Shown in pieces: positions 1-9,780 of a stretch of 36,349 bases of DNA. The notes under the pieces are model-generated. The model saw only the letters and a list, made by a program, of their open reading frames with translations. It was not told the origin of the DNA and searched no databases. Each line of letters opens with the position of its first letter. Positions within the stretch are counted from its first letter, which is position 1. The stretch lies in contig NZ_GG704780.1 in assembly GCF_000160535.1 (NCBI RefSeq), positions 845,393 to 881,741 of the forward strand, given 5' to 3'. A program made the position numbers and the translations under genes. The stretch comes from Hallella bergensis DSM 17361 (GTDB taxonomy: Bacteria; Bacteroidota; Bacteroidia; Bacteroidales; Bacteroidaceae).

Positions 1-29
1 CTTCTCCGAGGTCAAGCAGACCTCATGAT

Positions 30-3000
30 GTGTGGCAACGCTGCCTGCTCATGCTCGTCATGATGCTCACCTTTGGTGTGGTGGCCTTTGCACAAAGCTA
101 TCCCTACAAAGTGTCTAAGATAGACATTGGTTGTGGAGCCACTGGGGGATCTGTTACATTAAGTGTAACAGGCACGAACGGAGTTAAGCCTAATGGCTCC
201 GCGCAAATTCGTAAGCCAGGTGATCCGGATCATACTATTACGGTAAATGGTGTGCAGCTGTTGGATGATGCAAATTTGACTCAGTCGTCAACCGATCCTA
301 ACACATGGACTAAAACATGGTATAACCTTTCCGAAGGAACATACGACGTGTACTTCCTTATCACTACTGGCAAAAAACAAGAGTATGCTGGGCAGGTAGA
401 GGTGAAGAAAATCAACGAAACGTATGTTTCGCCAACCATGAAATATACCCAGTCAGATCCCTATTGCTCCATCAATGGCAGCAACAACGGTAGCGTTAAG
501 GTAACAGTGAAAGATGGTTTAGGCCCTTTCCACTATACGGCTGAAATCACAAGTGCAGATGGGACGGTGACAACCCAGACTTCAGGTAACGATGCCATCA
601 GCTCCCGTACTTGGACAGTTACCAAGCTTTCTCCAGGTGATAAGGTGAAGGTAACCGTGGCAGATACGCAAAATGGTGTATGCCCCAGTACGACAACGGC
701 AGCTACAATCAATGCAGAGATGGGAAATGCCAGTGGACCAAAGGTGGCACATACCTATGATTTTTATCGTGAGTATTTGGGTAATTGTCAGTTTAATGAT
801 TATATTCGCTTTCAAGTTTATGGTGGCTCGCCGGAGGCGCAGCAAGAACAGATAGAGCTGATCAAGACATCTGCTCGACTGAACTATGACGGGAAATCTA
901 CCCCATTGGCGAAACTGGAGTATGATGCCAGCAAGAGCGATTTATCCGGTAGTAGGAAATATCTTACATTCAAGGTTATCAACACCGGAACCGACTTTAC
1001 ATATAGTTATTTATATCTGAGTTATGAGGACCTGTGTACCAGAGAGATGAAACAAATATATGGTACACTTACCAGAGTGGTTAACTTTGGAGCACCGGCG
1101 TCTCAGCATTTTAGCACAGAGTCCATGAAACTGGTACCCAATGCGAGTGTAAAACTCGACGATAATTGTAATGTCATCAGTTCGAACTACGCGCTAGGCT
1201 ACACCATCACCGGTGGTACCATTAAATACTACTTCCCCACGGGAACAAAGGCACAAATTCAGCAAAAACAAGGAGATGGCAGCTGGAAAACACTACCCAT
1301 CGATGTGCCACTCGATGGTGTGAACTTGTTTGAAAGCGCACCGCGTCGCAGCATTGACCTCAACGCGTATGGTGCTGGCACTTACCGCATCGTATATGAT
1401 GATGGTTGTAGCACGGTAAAACTTTCCAAAGAGGCTGTTGTAGCACCGCCCAAACAAGAAACCCTGAAAATAGACGGCAACGAATTGATACCCAGTTGTC
1501 ACTATGGTCTTCACGGAAATACAGGTGGTACGCTTTTCTATACCACCACTGCTGTCAATAGCGCAGACATCACGATTGAAAGAGCTGATGGCGCGCCAAC
1601 CGGTACATACAAGGTTACGGAGTTCCTCAGTGATGTGGAATACGATTACACACTTAAATTTCCTATTGTGCTGAAGAACATGACTCCAACTCAATCTAAA
1701 AAAGATGGCGACGGTAAGGTGCAATCTGGGTTCGAGCTTTACGATATGCCTGCAGGAGAGTACAAGATTACATTGCACGACCGTTGTGGGAACGCATCCA
1801 ACACTGCTACCTTAAAGATAGACAACACTGCTCGTGGTAATGTCCGTAGGTATATTCCATGTAATACCGATGGCTACAAGAATGGATTCAAGATTAAGGC
1901 AGGATGTGGTGAGAACAAGGTTCTTTTAGACTTTGGTGTTTTCCATCCTGACCTTGGTGACTGTCCGGGTTGGATGGAGATGGATTACTATCAGGGAAGA
2001 GATGACTGGAAACATAATAGAGGTAAAGTTCGCTATCAGGAGCACCATGAACTGGATGCCCAAGAGTTGAGCAATTTTGAAATAGCCATAGACATACATC
2101 ATCCACGCAATGAAAGCGAAAAGAAATATTCGGTGATGATGGGTGAGTTTATACCTTATGTTTCCGGCGTACATATTGGCAAGAACACTTATGCCATCAA
2201 GTCATTCAAGGTTCCTCTTCCTTCGACCAAGGGCGACGGTGCTTTCGAGGTGCAAGGTGCGATGTGCAATCGGAATGGCTCCAACTCGGGTCTTATCAGC
2301 GTGGGCATCAAGCGTGGGCTTGAAGCAACTTATCCATTGCACTACGAACTGAAGAAAGCCACTATGAAGAATGGTATTGTAACTCCCGAGGGAGAAGCTA
2401 TAGAGACAGTGAAGATCACCGAAGATAAGGGCGCAGATGCATCTCTTCGCGTGTTTAGCGGACTTGCAGAGGGATGGTATCAGGTAACTGCAGAGTATAA
2501 TTATGGCGGTGGCTGTCCTGCACAGGTGTCGAATGTTTATATCTCTCCTGTAGGAATTCCTGAAGTAGAAGCAGAGTGGGCAGAGAAATGCTATGGTCAG
2601 GGACTTGCTCCCAATCATTTGGAGATACCCGTGTCTACCTATATGTATGATGTGACATGGACTCGCAAGAATCTTGACACAGGCGAGACAGTTGAGGTTG
2701 GTACAGGTAACGCCATAGACGCCACTTTCCCCAAAGCAGGAACGTATGAGTTCACCGTAGGTACCAAGTTTGCACAATCGATACCTACCTGTGCTGGCAG
2801 CTCTGGTGGCGAACGTAAGGTAATCATCACTGTTGGCGACTGCACGGGAACGATGGAGAAAAACCTTTGGGTAGGTAATGAGGACACCAAGTTTGAGAAT
2901 CAAAACAACTGGACAGTAAAGGTGCCGGGAGATGGTGAGGACGTGGTATTTGCCACTGAGGCAAACAATGCTAATCCCAAGAACCCTGCACAGAAAGGCG

Positions 3001-4649
3001 CAGCCAAGAACGACTGTGTATTGCCAGAGGGCAAGGTGCTGACCATCGGAACACTGGAGAACCAGTCAGACAAGGCTCTTGTGGTATCGAAGAAGAGTAG
3101 TGTGGTGGTTTCTACTGCGTTAGTAGGTTACAATCAGCCGGACGATGCCAAGAAGTTGGTGATTAAGACCGACGAGAATGGAACGGATGCTGGCGGCTCG
3201 TTTGCCGTATCGTATGCTGAGCCATGCAGCTCTGATGTATATGCAACGGTCGAGCTCTATGGACGCGGACAGAAGATTGGCACCGACAAGATAAGGACGA
3301 AAGACAATCTTCAAGGCTCGCCAACCTATGGCCGCATGTTAATAGCAGAGCCTTACACATGGCAACAGATTGGTATTCCTGTGACGGAAACGGCACCAAG
3401 CCCCGTATTCAAGGGTTCTTACCTGCAATCTTATTCGGAGGCCAAGAACAGTACGGAACAGTATTACCAAAAGTGGAGCTGGTTGACCAAGGACAACACG
3501 ATGTCTCCATTCGTGGGCTATCAGCTCACACAGGATGCACCGAAGGTATATGCACTGACCGGTAAATTGAACCTGTGCGACCACAACTTAACGCTGACAC
3601 GCCAGGCAGCGGAGGTAACAGCATCTAAATCTACCAACGTGGGCGAGAAGCATTGGGGATTGGGACAAAACATCTTTGCCAACTCTTACACAGCTGCCAT
3701 CGATATTGACAAGCTTAGCTTCCCCGAAGAGGTTGATCCTACGGTATATGTGTACCATACGGGTAGTTTCAACAACTGGTATGAAAATAAGACGACCAAC
3801 GGAACGCAAGATTTGAATGTGGCAGCAGGTGGCTACTTGGCTGTTCCTAAGAACACAGCAGCAACCATTGGTTACAAGTCGATACCTTCCATGCAGGGCT
3901 TCTTGTTGAAGTTCACCAAGGAAGAGACCAAGTTGGGCAATGAGGCTACCGTGACAGTTCCCTACAATAGTGTAGTGAAGAACGAGCGGGCAGCCATGGC
4001 CAAACCTTTCTATGCTCCGGCAGAAGTGCCTGGCGCCGTACAGATGGTTTTGGAGAGTAGCAAGGGTAGCGACGTGGTTTGGCTCATCGAGGCCGAAGGT
4101 ACCACAGACGGCTACGACCGTGGATGGGATGGCCGCAAACTGTTGACCGGTGCGCCTGCCAGTCTGTATGTGCAGACAGCCGACGGACAGATGCAGGTGA
4201 ACACCACTGCCAGCCTTACCCAACAGCAGGTTACCGTTGAGGGTAGCGACAGCGAACAGTACACGCTGACCATTCGCAAGCACAACCTGCCACAGTACGA
4301 GCATCTAAAGTTGGTAGACTACACGGCTCGCCAGCTGGTAGACTTGAGTGAGGACGTAACTTCTTACACTTACTCAATGCGTAACACTGGCATGGACAGC
4401 AACCGCTTCATGCTGATGAACACCACGGCAACCTCATTCGACAACTTGCCCACCGACATCCAGCACGTTACGACGTCAACCTGGAACGGTCCGGCCACTG
4501 TGTATGCCACATCGGGCGAACAGGTTGCGAAGGTGCGCCTGCCCGAAGACATGGCTCGCCTGAAGGCTCAACTGCCCGGCGGTGTGTACGTTATCTCGAT
4601 GCAGGTAGACGGCAAGACCGTGAATCAGAAATTGGTGATAACCCATTAA
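30..4649 (+). CDS. Large secreted multidomain protein with T9SS-type C-terminus
   Basis: Probably a cell-surface or secreted adhesin-like protein of about 1539 residues exported by Sec and then the type IX secretion system. An N-terminal signal peptide is visible (hydrophobic LLMLVMMLTFGVVAFA, likely cleaved before QS near residue 21). Several Cys/Gly-rich beta-domains follow that resemble SprB-type repeats, for example around residues 140-230 (PYCSINGSNNGSV). At about residue 946 there is a WVGNEDTKFENQNNW segment of the kind found in Bacteroidota secreted proteins before beta-sandwich domains. The last ~70 residues (VYATSGEQVAKV, then LPGGVYVISMQVDG) resemble a type A T9SS sorting domain. 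The annotated start is GTG. The frame stays open to the left edge, so the true start may lie upstream or outside the window. Specific ligand unknown. Confidence 0.8.
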   Translation: MWQRCLLMLVMMLTFGVVAFAQSYPYKVSKIDIGCGATGGSVTLSVTGTNGVKPNGSAQIRKPGDPDHTITVNGVQLLDDANLTQSSTDPNTWTKTWYNLSEGTYDVYFLITTGKKQEYAGQVEVKKINETYVSPTMKYTQSDPYCSINGSNNGSVKVTVKDGLGPFHYTAEITSADGTVTTQTSGNDAISSRTWTVTKLSPGDKVKVTVADTQNGVCPSTTTAATINAEMGNASGPKVAHTYDFYREYLGNCQFNDYIRFQVYGGSPEAQQEQIELIKTSARLNYDGKSTPLAKLEYDASKSDLSGSRKYLTFKVINTGTDFTYSYLYLSYEDLCTREMKQIYGTLTRVVNFGAPASQHFSTESMKLVPNASVKLDDNCNVISSNYALGYTITGGTIKYYFPTGTKAQIQQKQGDGSWKTLPIDVPLDGVNLFESAPRRSIDLNAYGAGTYRIVYDDGCSTVKLSKEAVVAPPKQETLKIDGNELIPSCHYGLHGNTGGTLFYTTTAVNSADITIERADGAPTGTYKVTEFLSDVEYDYTLKFPIVLKNMTPTQSKKDGDGKVQSGFELYDMPAGEYKITLHDRCGNASNTATLKIDNTARGNVRRYIPCNTDGYKNGFKIKAGCGENKVLLDFGVFHPDLGDCPGWMEMDYYQGRDDWKHNRGKVRYQEHHELDAQELSNFEIAIDIHHPRNESEKKYSVMMGEFIPYVSGVHIGKNTYAIKSFKVPLPSTKGDGAFEVQGAMCNRNGSNSGLISVGIKRGLEATYPLHYELKKATMKNGIVTPEGEAIETVKITEDKGADASLRVFSGLAEGWYQVTAEYNYGGGCPAQVSNVYISPVGIPEVEAEWAEKCYGQGLAPNHLEIPVSTYMYDVTWTRKNLDTGETVEVGTGNAIDATFPKAGTYEFTVGTKFAQSIPTCAGSSGGERKVIITVGDCTGTMEKNLWVGNEDTKFENQNNWTVKVPGDGEDVVFATEANNANPKNPAQKGAAKNDCVLPEGKVLTIGTLENQSDKALVVSKKSSVVVSTALVGYNQPDDAKKLVIKTDENGTDAGGSFAVSYAEPCSSDVYATVELYGRGQKIGTDKIRTKDNLQGSPTYGRMLIAEPYTWQQIGIPVTETAPSPVFKGSYLQSYSEAKNSTEQYYQKWSWLTKDNTMSPFVGYQLTQDAPKVYALTGKLNLCDHNLTLTRQAAEVTASKSTNVGEKHWGLGQNIFANSYTAAIDIDKLSFPEEVDPTVYVYHTGSFNNWYENKTTNGTQDLNVAAGGYLAVPKNTAATIGYKSIPSMQGFLLKFTKEETKLGNEATVTVPYNSVVKNERAAMAKPFYAPAEVPGAVQMVLESSKGSDVVWLIEAEGTTDGYDRGWDGRKLLTGAPASLYVQTADGQMQVNTTASLTQQQVTVEGSDSEQYTLTIRKHNLPQYEHLKLVDYTARQLVDLSEDVTSYTYSMRNTGMDSNRFMLMNTTATSFDNLPTDIQHVTTSTWNGPATVYATSGEQVAKVRLPEDMARLKAQLPGGVYVISMQVDGKTVNQKLVITH

Positions 4650-4670
4650 TCATCAATCACAATCTCAATC

Positions 4671-4705
4671 AAAAAGGGTGATAGCTATATGCTATCACCT
4701 TTTTT
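4671..4705 (+). terminator. Rho-independent terminator of the secreted-protein gene
   Basis: An inverted repeat (AGGGTGATAGC, 5-base loop TATAT, GCTATCACCT) lies 22 bases after the stop codon and is followed by six T residues. The flanking A-run also pairs with the T-run, so it could work in both directions. Confidence 0.9.
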
Positions 4706-4706
4706 A

Positions 4707-4848
4707 ATTCAAAATTCATAATTCATAATTCACAATTAAGCTAACGCGGTGGCAATTCAAAATTCAAAATTAGGCTAACGCGGTGGCAATTCAAAATTCA
4801 AAATTATTCGCAAGCTCATCAACTCGTCACAATTTTCAATTCACAATT
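4707..4848. repeat. AT-rich dispersed intergenic repeat block
   Basis: Short units such as AATTCAAAATTCA and GCTAACGCGGTGGCAATTC recur. A unit of about 34 bp is tandemly duplicated near 4740-4806. The segment 4802-4848 (47 bp, containing TTCGCAAGCTCATCAACTCG) is identical to 12610-12656. The 40 bases at 4795-4834 also occur in inverted orientation at 12756-12795. No coding potential is seen. These look like mobile or recombinogenic intergenic repeats of unknown origin. Confidence 0.8.
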
Positions 4849-5054
4849 TATTACTGTCCGCTAAACATCTCAATCTGGAAAAATTCTTCAACCAGCCCGA
4901 TGGTGATCTTAAAATTTTATTGGCACAGGCATCAGAAGCACCCCCGGAGGTAATCGAAAACTAACAGGGGGGCTTGTCCAAGTGAGTAAACATGCCCAAC
5001 TGATGATAATCAGGAGGTTGGGCATGGAGAAGGTTGGTTTAGCGGACAGTAATA
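4849..5054. mobile_element. MITE-like element with 18-bp perfect terminal inverted repeats
   Basis: TATTACTGTCCGCTAAAC at 4849-4866 is the exact reverse complement of 5037-5054. The element is about 206 bp and too short for a transposase. Reading in from the left end, one frame stays open for about 33 codons (AKHLNLEKFFNQPDGDLKI onward) to a TAA. This could be the coding tail of the parent transposase left by internal deletion. A further internal inverted repeat, CATGCCCAAC/GTTGGGCATG, sits near 4991-5026. No clear direct target duplication is visible. It most likely derives from an insertion sequence with ACTGTCCGCTAAAC ends. The parent family is not identified. Confidence 0.65.
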
Positions 5055-5343
5055 TAATGAAATTTGGTAAATGGTGTGCCCGGTGGGAGGATTTTCTGAA
5101 TGAAAGAACGACTCTTATTTCAGGCAAGACCACTTACGACTTAGGACTGCCAAGAGGTCTTTAAAAACACATCTCAAGTGGCTCTTTACAAATGAAGAAC
5201 ATACGGAGGTAAACATACCGAATACAACCAATATGTTGGAAGGCTACAACTCACAACTTAAAAGAGCTTTACTGAACCATAACGGATTAAGCGATACCAA
5301 CAAAAAGAAGTTTATTGATGGATTTCTGAATATAACAAAGTAG
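5055..5343 (+). pseudogene. Frameshifted C-terminal remnant of a DDE transposase (IS256-variant-like)
   Basis: Two frames together give a transposase C-terminus. The first reads KFGKWCARWEDFLNE..TLISGKTTY. Then a frameshift near 5130 gives THLRLRTAKRSLKTHLKWLF, followed by NIPNTTNMLEGYNSQLK and KKKFIDGFLNITK, ending at TAG 5341-5343. The pattern 'IPNTTN-LEG---LK----NHNGLS---KKKFIDGFL' is familiar from IS256-like transposases of the variant zinc-binding (IS1249) group. The N-terminal two thirds, including most of the catalytic core, is missing. The MITE-like element directly abuts the remnant. Family assignment is from memory. Confidence 0.7.
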
Positions 5344-5417
5344 GCTGGAAATTGCCAGCCTACCATTTGTCCATTACAAACATCTGGAGCTTTTTCAGCC
5401 TACCAAATGTCCACTAC
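5340..5417. repeat. Hairpin plus direct repeat at the transposase remnant's end
   Basis: GTAGGCTGG (5340-5348) and CCAGCCTAC (5355-5363) form a 9-bp perfect hairpin overlapping the transposase stop codon. The 23 bases starting at the second arm (CAGCCTACCATTTGTCCA) recur with about four differences near 5395-5417 (CAGCCTACCAAATGTCCA). These are probably the decayed end of the insertion sequence. Confidence 0.5.
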
Positions 5418-5457
5418 GCCCATATTTAGGTAAAACCTATTTCATGATGTTTAGCAA

Positions 5458-5490
5458 GAGAAGGCAGGCATTTATAATGCCCATGCCTTC
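5458..5490 (-). terminator. Possible terminator hairpin after the lipoprotein operon
   Basis: AGAAGGCA/TGCCTTCT with an inner GGCAT/ATGCC stem sits immediately after the stop codon of the DUF4876 gene. The T-run that would follow on the minus strand is poor (TTCTCTTGC), so function as an intrinsic terminator is tentative. Confidence 0.4.
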
Positions 5491-6597
5491 TTATTTCGTA
5501 GGTACAACTACTTTCTTGACCTCAAAGTCAACCGATGAGTTGTTTGTATCAGATAATCTTTTTCCATTGAAACGTCGAGTTATCATCTTGCCTGCACCAA
5601 CGTCTATTTTGTCATCAGCCTTTTCGTAAACGCCATTCCAACCTTTGTCCAGTGTACCCGATATAGGGAAACTTTTTTCAGTCGTAACTCCTTTGAACCT
5701 TACGTTTACAGCATCTACGACCCATTGGTTCGGTAAGAACATGAGAATTTGTGAATGTGAGTGATGTCCACTCTCGTTCCACATGACATAGCGTCCATAC
5801 TTTGCCGTCGGCTCTTCAATTTCTTTTAGCAACGCTTCATTTATCTTGGCATTGTTCATATTCTCTTTAATCTTCTCGATAGGTTCTGCCAAACGTATCA
5901 GCGCAATGGTGAAGTTACGCTCAAATCCGAAAGGTACATACTCATCGTCGTCTTCATCCCATACTCCGACTTTCGATTTGTCCTCTTTCATCCTGTTTTC
6001 CTGTTCTTTGTCGTCTTCCTTGCAATAGAGGAATGTCATGTGTGGAACGTTTTCGTTACCATTCTGCCCCCATTCAAAGTCGGCATTGGAAAGGTCGATA
6101 AGCTTTTCGACACCTTTGTATTTGGTTGGATCTTCTTCATTCTCTATCAAGAACTTCTTGTATCCTTCCGCATGATTGATGGCTTTCATGGCAATAACGA
6201 TGGTTTTGCCTGCCTTTACGATGTATGGCATGCCACTTTTATCTTTAGGGAACCCAATCATATTGGAAACGCCAAACCCTTTCTGTCTATAATCGCAATT
6301 AGGTTTGTCAAAGTTGATTTTGTCAACAGCGTTGTACTGACAGAGTGCCAAAGCCATGTTCTCAAGGCTTATGTCATGGTCGGTAGGGTTGTAGACGGAA
6401 ATAAACTTGTCATCCGTTTCTTCAGATTTGTAGCCTTTGGGTGTCTCCACGAAGTCTCCAGCATAGTAAATGTCCCTGATAATCAGGTCTGTGCTTTCTG
6501 TCTCAGCGGTATTTTTCTTTTCTTCTGGTTGTCCGTCGCGTGTACAGTTTGCGAAAAGCGCAATTGTTGCCAATGCGCATAACATCATCTTTTTCAT
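5491..6597 (-). CDS. DUF4876 family lipoprotein
   Basis: A 368-residue predicted outer-membrane lipoprotein. A signal peptide ends in the lipobox LFANC with Cys18 as the lipidated residue. The body has the features I associate with DUF4876: an IIRDIYYAG start (about residues 38-47), a 'FISVYNPTDHDISLENMALAL' type strand pair near 65-85, and the phrase DLSNADFEWG near 168-177. The fold is thought to resemble lamin-tail/LTD-type beta-sandwiches, and the molecular function is unknown. It is the last gene of a four-gene minus-strand cluster behind a TonB-dependent receptor, 49 bp after the preceding lipoprotein gene. This suggests a surface accessory to the same uptake system. Confidence 0.8.
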   Translation of the reverse strand: MKKMMLCALATIALFANCTRDGQPEEKKNTAETESTDLIIRDIYYAGDFVETPKGYKSEETDDKFISVYNPTDHDISLENMALALCQYNAVDKINFDKPNCDYRQKGFGVSNMIGFPKDKSGMPYIVKAGKTIVIAMKAINHAEGYKKFLIENEEDPTKYKGVEKLIDLSNADFEWGQNGNENVPHMTFLYCKEDDKEQENRMKEDKSKVGVWDEDDDEYVPFGFERNFTIALIRLAEPIEKIKENMNNAKINEALLKEIEEPTAKYGRYVMWNESGHHSHSQILMFLPNQWVVDAVNVRFKGVTTEKSFPISGTLDKGWNGVYEKADDKIDVGAGKMITRRFNGKRLSDTNNSSVDFEVKKVVVPTK

Positions 6598-6646
6598 TTT
6601 GTTCTTTCTTTTTATCAGTTATTGTTGTTTATAATAATTGTATGAA

Positions 6647-8104
6647 TTAGAGGAACCAGTTACCAAATGCGCCAAAACCATGCGTCTTAACATTTTGGCC
6701 TGCTTCGTATGCTTGTTTTCCTGTTAATCCAATCTCTCTACCTAAGTAAAAATAATATGGTTCTGAAGGAGAAACATTTGTAGGATCTGAGTCGAACCTG
6801 TTGCAATACACCTTAATAGGTATGTTGAAGCGTATAAGCTCTTTCCATTCAGGAACCTCGAGGGTTGTATTCTTCGATTGCCAGAAAGGATTATAGAAAG
6901 GTGCACAGGCTTTTTCGCTCTTCATCCAGTCCCAATATCCAGCATAGTCCAGCTCCTTGTTGGCAATGATAGCCTTAGGAATATATGCCTTCTTTCCCTT
7001 TTGACATTTCATAACTCTTATGGAAAGATAGAAGTAGGGCAATATATATGAAGGACGGCTATATACTACCGGCTCATCAGAAAAACCTTTTACCTTAAAG
7101 GGCCACGTGTCATTTTTTTCTACATACCCATATCGTCCGTCTATTTCAGGTCTAAAGTTAGATGAAGGCTCGTTAGCCTCATAATAAAAGTTGATATGTC
7201 CTTTTAGTCCTACACAGTCCTTATCATAAGAAGCGCATGAATTAGCATTGGTGGCATCAAGGGGTGGCAGCAACCTAATGTTGTAAAACTCGCGCATACC
7301 GTCAGCCATGGCATTCTGATGCCATGTGTCACGGTAGGCATATTCAAACAAATTCTTGGTTGCATTTTGTCTACGCATGAAGATATCGTGACCTAAAGTT
7401 TCGTCCTTATCTACTCCTTCGAAATAAGGTGATACGACGGGATGATCGTCTACTTTGCCATCTTTCCCATTTTTGTCAACTTCCCATGTACCTCTACAGT
7501 CTTCAATCTTGTATGGGTTACCCTTATCGTCAACGTCGCTGATGGTAAAAAATATTTGATACTCATCAGAGTGCTTGTATATCTCATCGTTAAGCAACTT
7601 CCCATCTTTATCCAAGAAGTACAAGCATATACCCCAAAGGTTTTTATCTCCACCTATAAGGCGAATGTAAGGTTGCTGGGGAGTAGGCTTGTCTAACTTC
7701 TTTTCAAAAACAGTTTGAATACTCTTTTCCCACTCCACCTTTACAGTAGGAAACTTTTGTGAGTTGTTTTCTACTATGACAAATTCTTCTTGTCTCCATG
7801 GCGCTGCTGGGTAAACATAATTGCCATGAAATTTTTCATCTCCGTGTGAGTGTCCTTCCTTGAACATGACTAAGCAACGAGCCCAGTTGTTGAATGCACC
7901 ATCTTGGTCGGGATTACTCATGGTATCACCAAAGGGAGCTTTTTTCTTCAAGCTGTCAACCATGGCATCCGCACCGCTGTGTGGTACTTCTTTGTGTTCA
8001 AGTGGGTTTTCGTTGTAATTGATGTTCATGTTTCCAAAGATAAAATCATCACATGATGTACATAGCATCAATATAAGAACAAAACAAAAACTATATTTTT
8101 TCAT
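6647..8104 (-). CDS. Unrecognised lipoprotein with GHSHG motif, TonB-operon member
   Basis: A 485-residue protein that I cannot assign to a family. The signal peptide has lipobox LCTSC (Cys18), followed by DD, which fits outer-membrane or surface lipoproteins of this phylum. A His cluster (GHSHG then EKFHGNY, His85/87/93) precedes a long beta-rich, aromatic-rich body. It shares an 'AYRDT' type motif with the neighbouring 501-aa lipoprotein (YQYRDT), so the two may be distant relatives. It lies 166 bp downstream of that gene and 49 bp upstream of the DUF4876 gene, all co-directional. By position it could bind a ligand for the operon's receptor. Metal binding by the His cluster is inference only. 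Confidence 0.8.
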   Translation of the reverse strand: MKKYSFCFVLILMLCTSCDDFIFGNMNINYNENPLEHKEVPHSGADAMVDSLKKKAPFGDTMSNPDQDGAFNNWARCLVMFKEGHSHGDEKFHGNYVYPAAPWRQEEFVIVENNSQKFPTVKVEWEKSIQTVFEKKLDKPTPQQPYIRLIGGDKNLWGICLYFLDKDGKLLNDEIYKHSDEYQIFFTISDVDDKGNPYKIEDCRGTWEVDKNGKDGKVDDHPVVSPYFEGVDKDETLGHDIFMRRQNATKNLFEYAYRDTWHQNAMADGMREFYNIRLLPPLDATNANSCASYDKDCVGLKGHINFYYEANEPSSNFRPEIDGRYGYVEKNDTWPFKVKGFSDEPVVYSRPSYILPYFYLSIRVMKCQKGKKAYIPKAIIANKELDYAGYWDWMKSEKACAPFYNPFWQSKNTTLEVPEWKELIRFNIPIKVYCNRFDSDPTNVSPSEPYYFYLGREIGLTGKQAYEAGQNVKTHGFGAFGNWFL

Positions 8105-8270
8105 TTTATTATTTTATTGTAAATGTCTTGATTAGAAAGTCCAGTATAATTGGCACTTTGCTAAATACTCTCACTCCTTTTAGCCGTGTGTGTAATTTTT
8201 CCTTAGTTAGGAGAACGTGTCAGCCATCTGGGGAATGATGATGCGCAAATGCCTTCCATTTAGCTGAAGT

Positions 8271-9776
8271 CTACATGACGAATATATTCTTGCGATTCCT
8301 GGACAGCAAATATTGAGGATTGAAGAAATAATTCTTGATTTCATTGGTATCCATGTGAGGATAGAACTTTTTGAAATCTTTCACGAACTTCTTGTCTCCA
8401 TCTTTCATGTCCGCAATGACACGGAATGTTAAAGGAATATCAATGTCGTGATTACTCCATTCTGATTTTATTTCATTAAAATTATAAAGTCCTCTACCTT
8501 CTCCATTTCCGAATGTTGGAATTTCAGAACAAGTCTTTGAGTCGGCATCTGGATTATCATTTCCATATTTGGGCCAAATAGCATTCTTTGATTTATCCAT
8601 TTGTGATACGATGTTGCATAGACTTATTTGCATCGCAAATTCAGTGTTGGCTTGGCTAAACTGTAACACACCCTTGAATCCCATTCTGTCCAAATTGTTT
8701 GGACCCTTACCTATTCTCCGGCATTGATGCAGTAATTCCACGAAGTCGCCTTGTCTTTGTCTCAGTGCATTTGTACCATCGTCAACTACGCCACCGTCAC
8801 CGCTACCTTCTTGATATTCATATCCCAATTGTTTTTCAAATGGGTCGGTATCTCGGTATTGGTATGTAAACAACTTGTTGGTAAGTTCTGCTGCATGTGG
8901 CATGGTGAGTGTTTGAAAGAATTTATAGCCATTTTCAGTCCATGTGGCTTGATCTCTTTTCAGCGTGGGGAATATATTTATCGCTTTGTCTATCAGAGTG
9001 CTGTCATATGGCATGATTTCTGATTTGTTTCCACTTTCGGGTGCAAGCAGTGCATTGGTAGTGGTGATGTCACAGGTCTTTAACTTGTCGCCCTCCATTT
9101 CAAAAGTAAGTTCTGGATAATAGGTGGATTTCTCATCCAGTGTGTGTGGATAAAAACCCTGCTTACTGTTCTTGGATATGGTTTTACCGTCTATAGTGTA
9201 ACTGTGTTCCAATACTTCGTTGCCAATGGTAAAGAAGTGTTGGTGCTGTACCAGCGTGGAGTTATCGAGGTCTGGCTCTCCATTTTTCTTGTAATAGAAC
9301 TGTATGAACTCACCATTTATTTGTTGATGATTGGCTCCATAATACGTAAGCTCAAGTCCGTAATAAACGTCATCTGACGCAACTACATCAAAATGGTCGC
9401 GCTGACTCGTAATTTGCATTTGTCCGTTGTCGCCCTTGCTTATCTCTATTTGTTGCATGAGCGGATAGTCTGTTGGTTTATCCGTGTTCAAGCTTATCAT
9501 GTTGTACGAGTCTTGTTCGTATGTGTTGTCTATACTGTTGTCGGCACCAAAGTTTCCAACCTTTATGTTACCGCCCTTGAACCCCATTCTAAGTACGGCA
9601 CTCACTGCATATATCTGTGAGTGTCCCTTGCCATTGTACTCGATAGAAGCAGGAGGAGCTTTTACTATTGTTTTCAAGAAATCATCAACATCATTGGTAG
9701 AACATGCAGCAAGCATGCAGCAGCATCCTACAGCTAAAATAGTTGAACGCATTATTGTCTTATATTGTAACTTCAT
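8271..9776 (-). CDS. Unrecognised lipoprotein directly behind TonB receptor
   Basis: A 501-residue protein with lipobox MLAAC (Cys25). An alternative start at Met9 would give a more compact signal peptide. The family is not recognised. His-containing motifs GKGHSQIY (about 49-56) and VQHQHFFTIG (about 176-185) stand out in a beta-rich body, and the C-terminus is KNYFFNPQYLLSRNRKN-like and basic. Only 4 bp separate it from the upstream receptor gene, so the two are almost certainly co-transcribed and probably work as a receptor/surface-lipoprotein pair, in the manner of SusC/SusD or HmuR/HmuY. It is clearly not a SusD sequence. Confidence 0.8.
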   Translation of the reverse strand: MKLQYKTIMRSTILAVGCCCMLAACSTNDVDDFLKTIVKAPPASIEYNGKGHSQIYAVSAVLRMGFKGGNIKVGNFGADNSIDNTYEQDSYNMISLNTDKPTDYPLMQQIEISKGDNGQMQITSQRDHFDVVASDDVYYGLELTYYGANHQQINGEFIQFYYKKNGEPDLDNSTLVQHQHFFTIGNEVLEHSYTIDGKTISKNSKQGFYPHTLDEKSTYYPELTFEMEGDKLKTCDITTTNALLAPESGNKSEIMPYDSTLIDKAINIFPTLKRDQATWTENGYKFFQTLTMPHAAELTNKLFTYQYRDTDPFEKQLGYEYQEGSGDGGVVDDGTNALRQRQGDFVELLHQCRRIGKGPNNLDRMGFKGVLQFSQANTEFAMQISLCNIVSQMDKSKNAIWPKYGNDNPDADSKTCSEIPTFGNGEGRGLYNFNEIKSEWSNHDIDIPLTFRVIADMKDGDKKFVKDFKKFYPHMDTNEIKNYFFNPQYLLSRNRKNIFVM

Positions 9777-9780
9777 TTTC

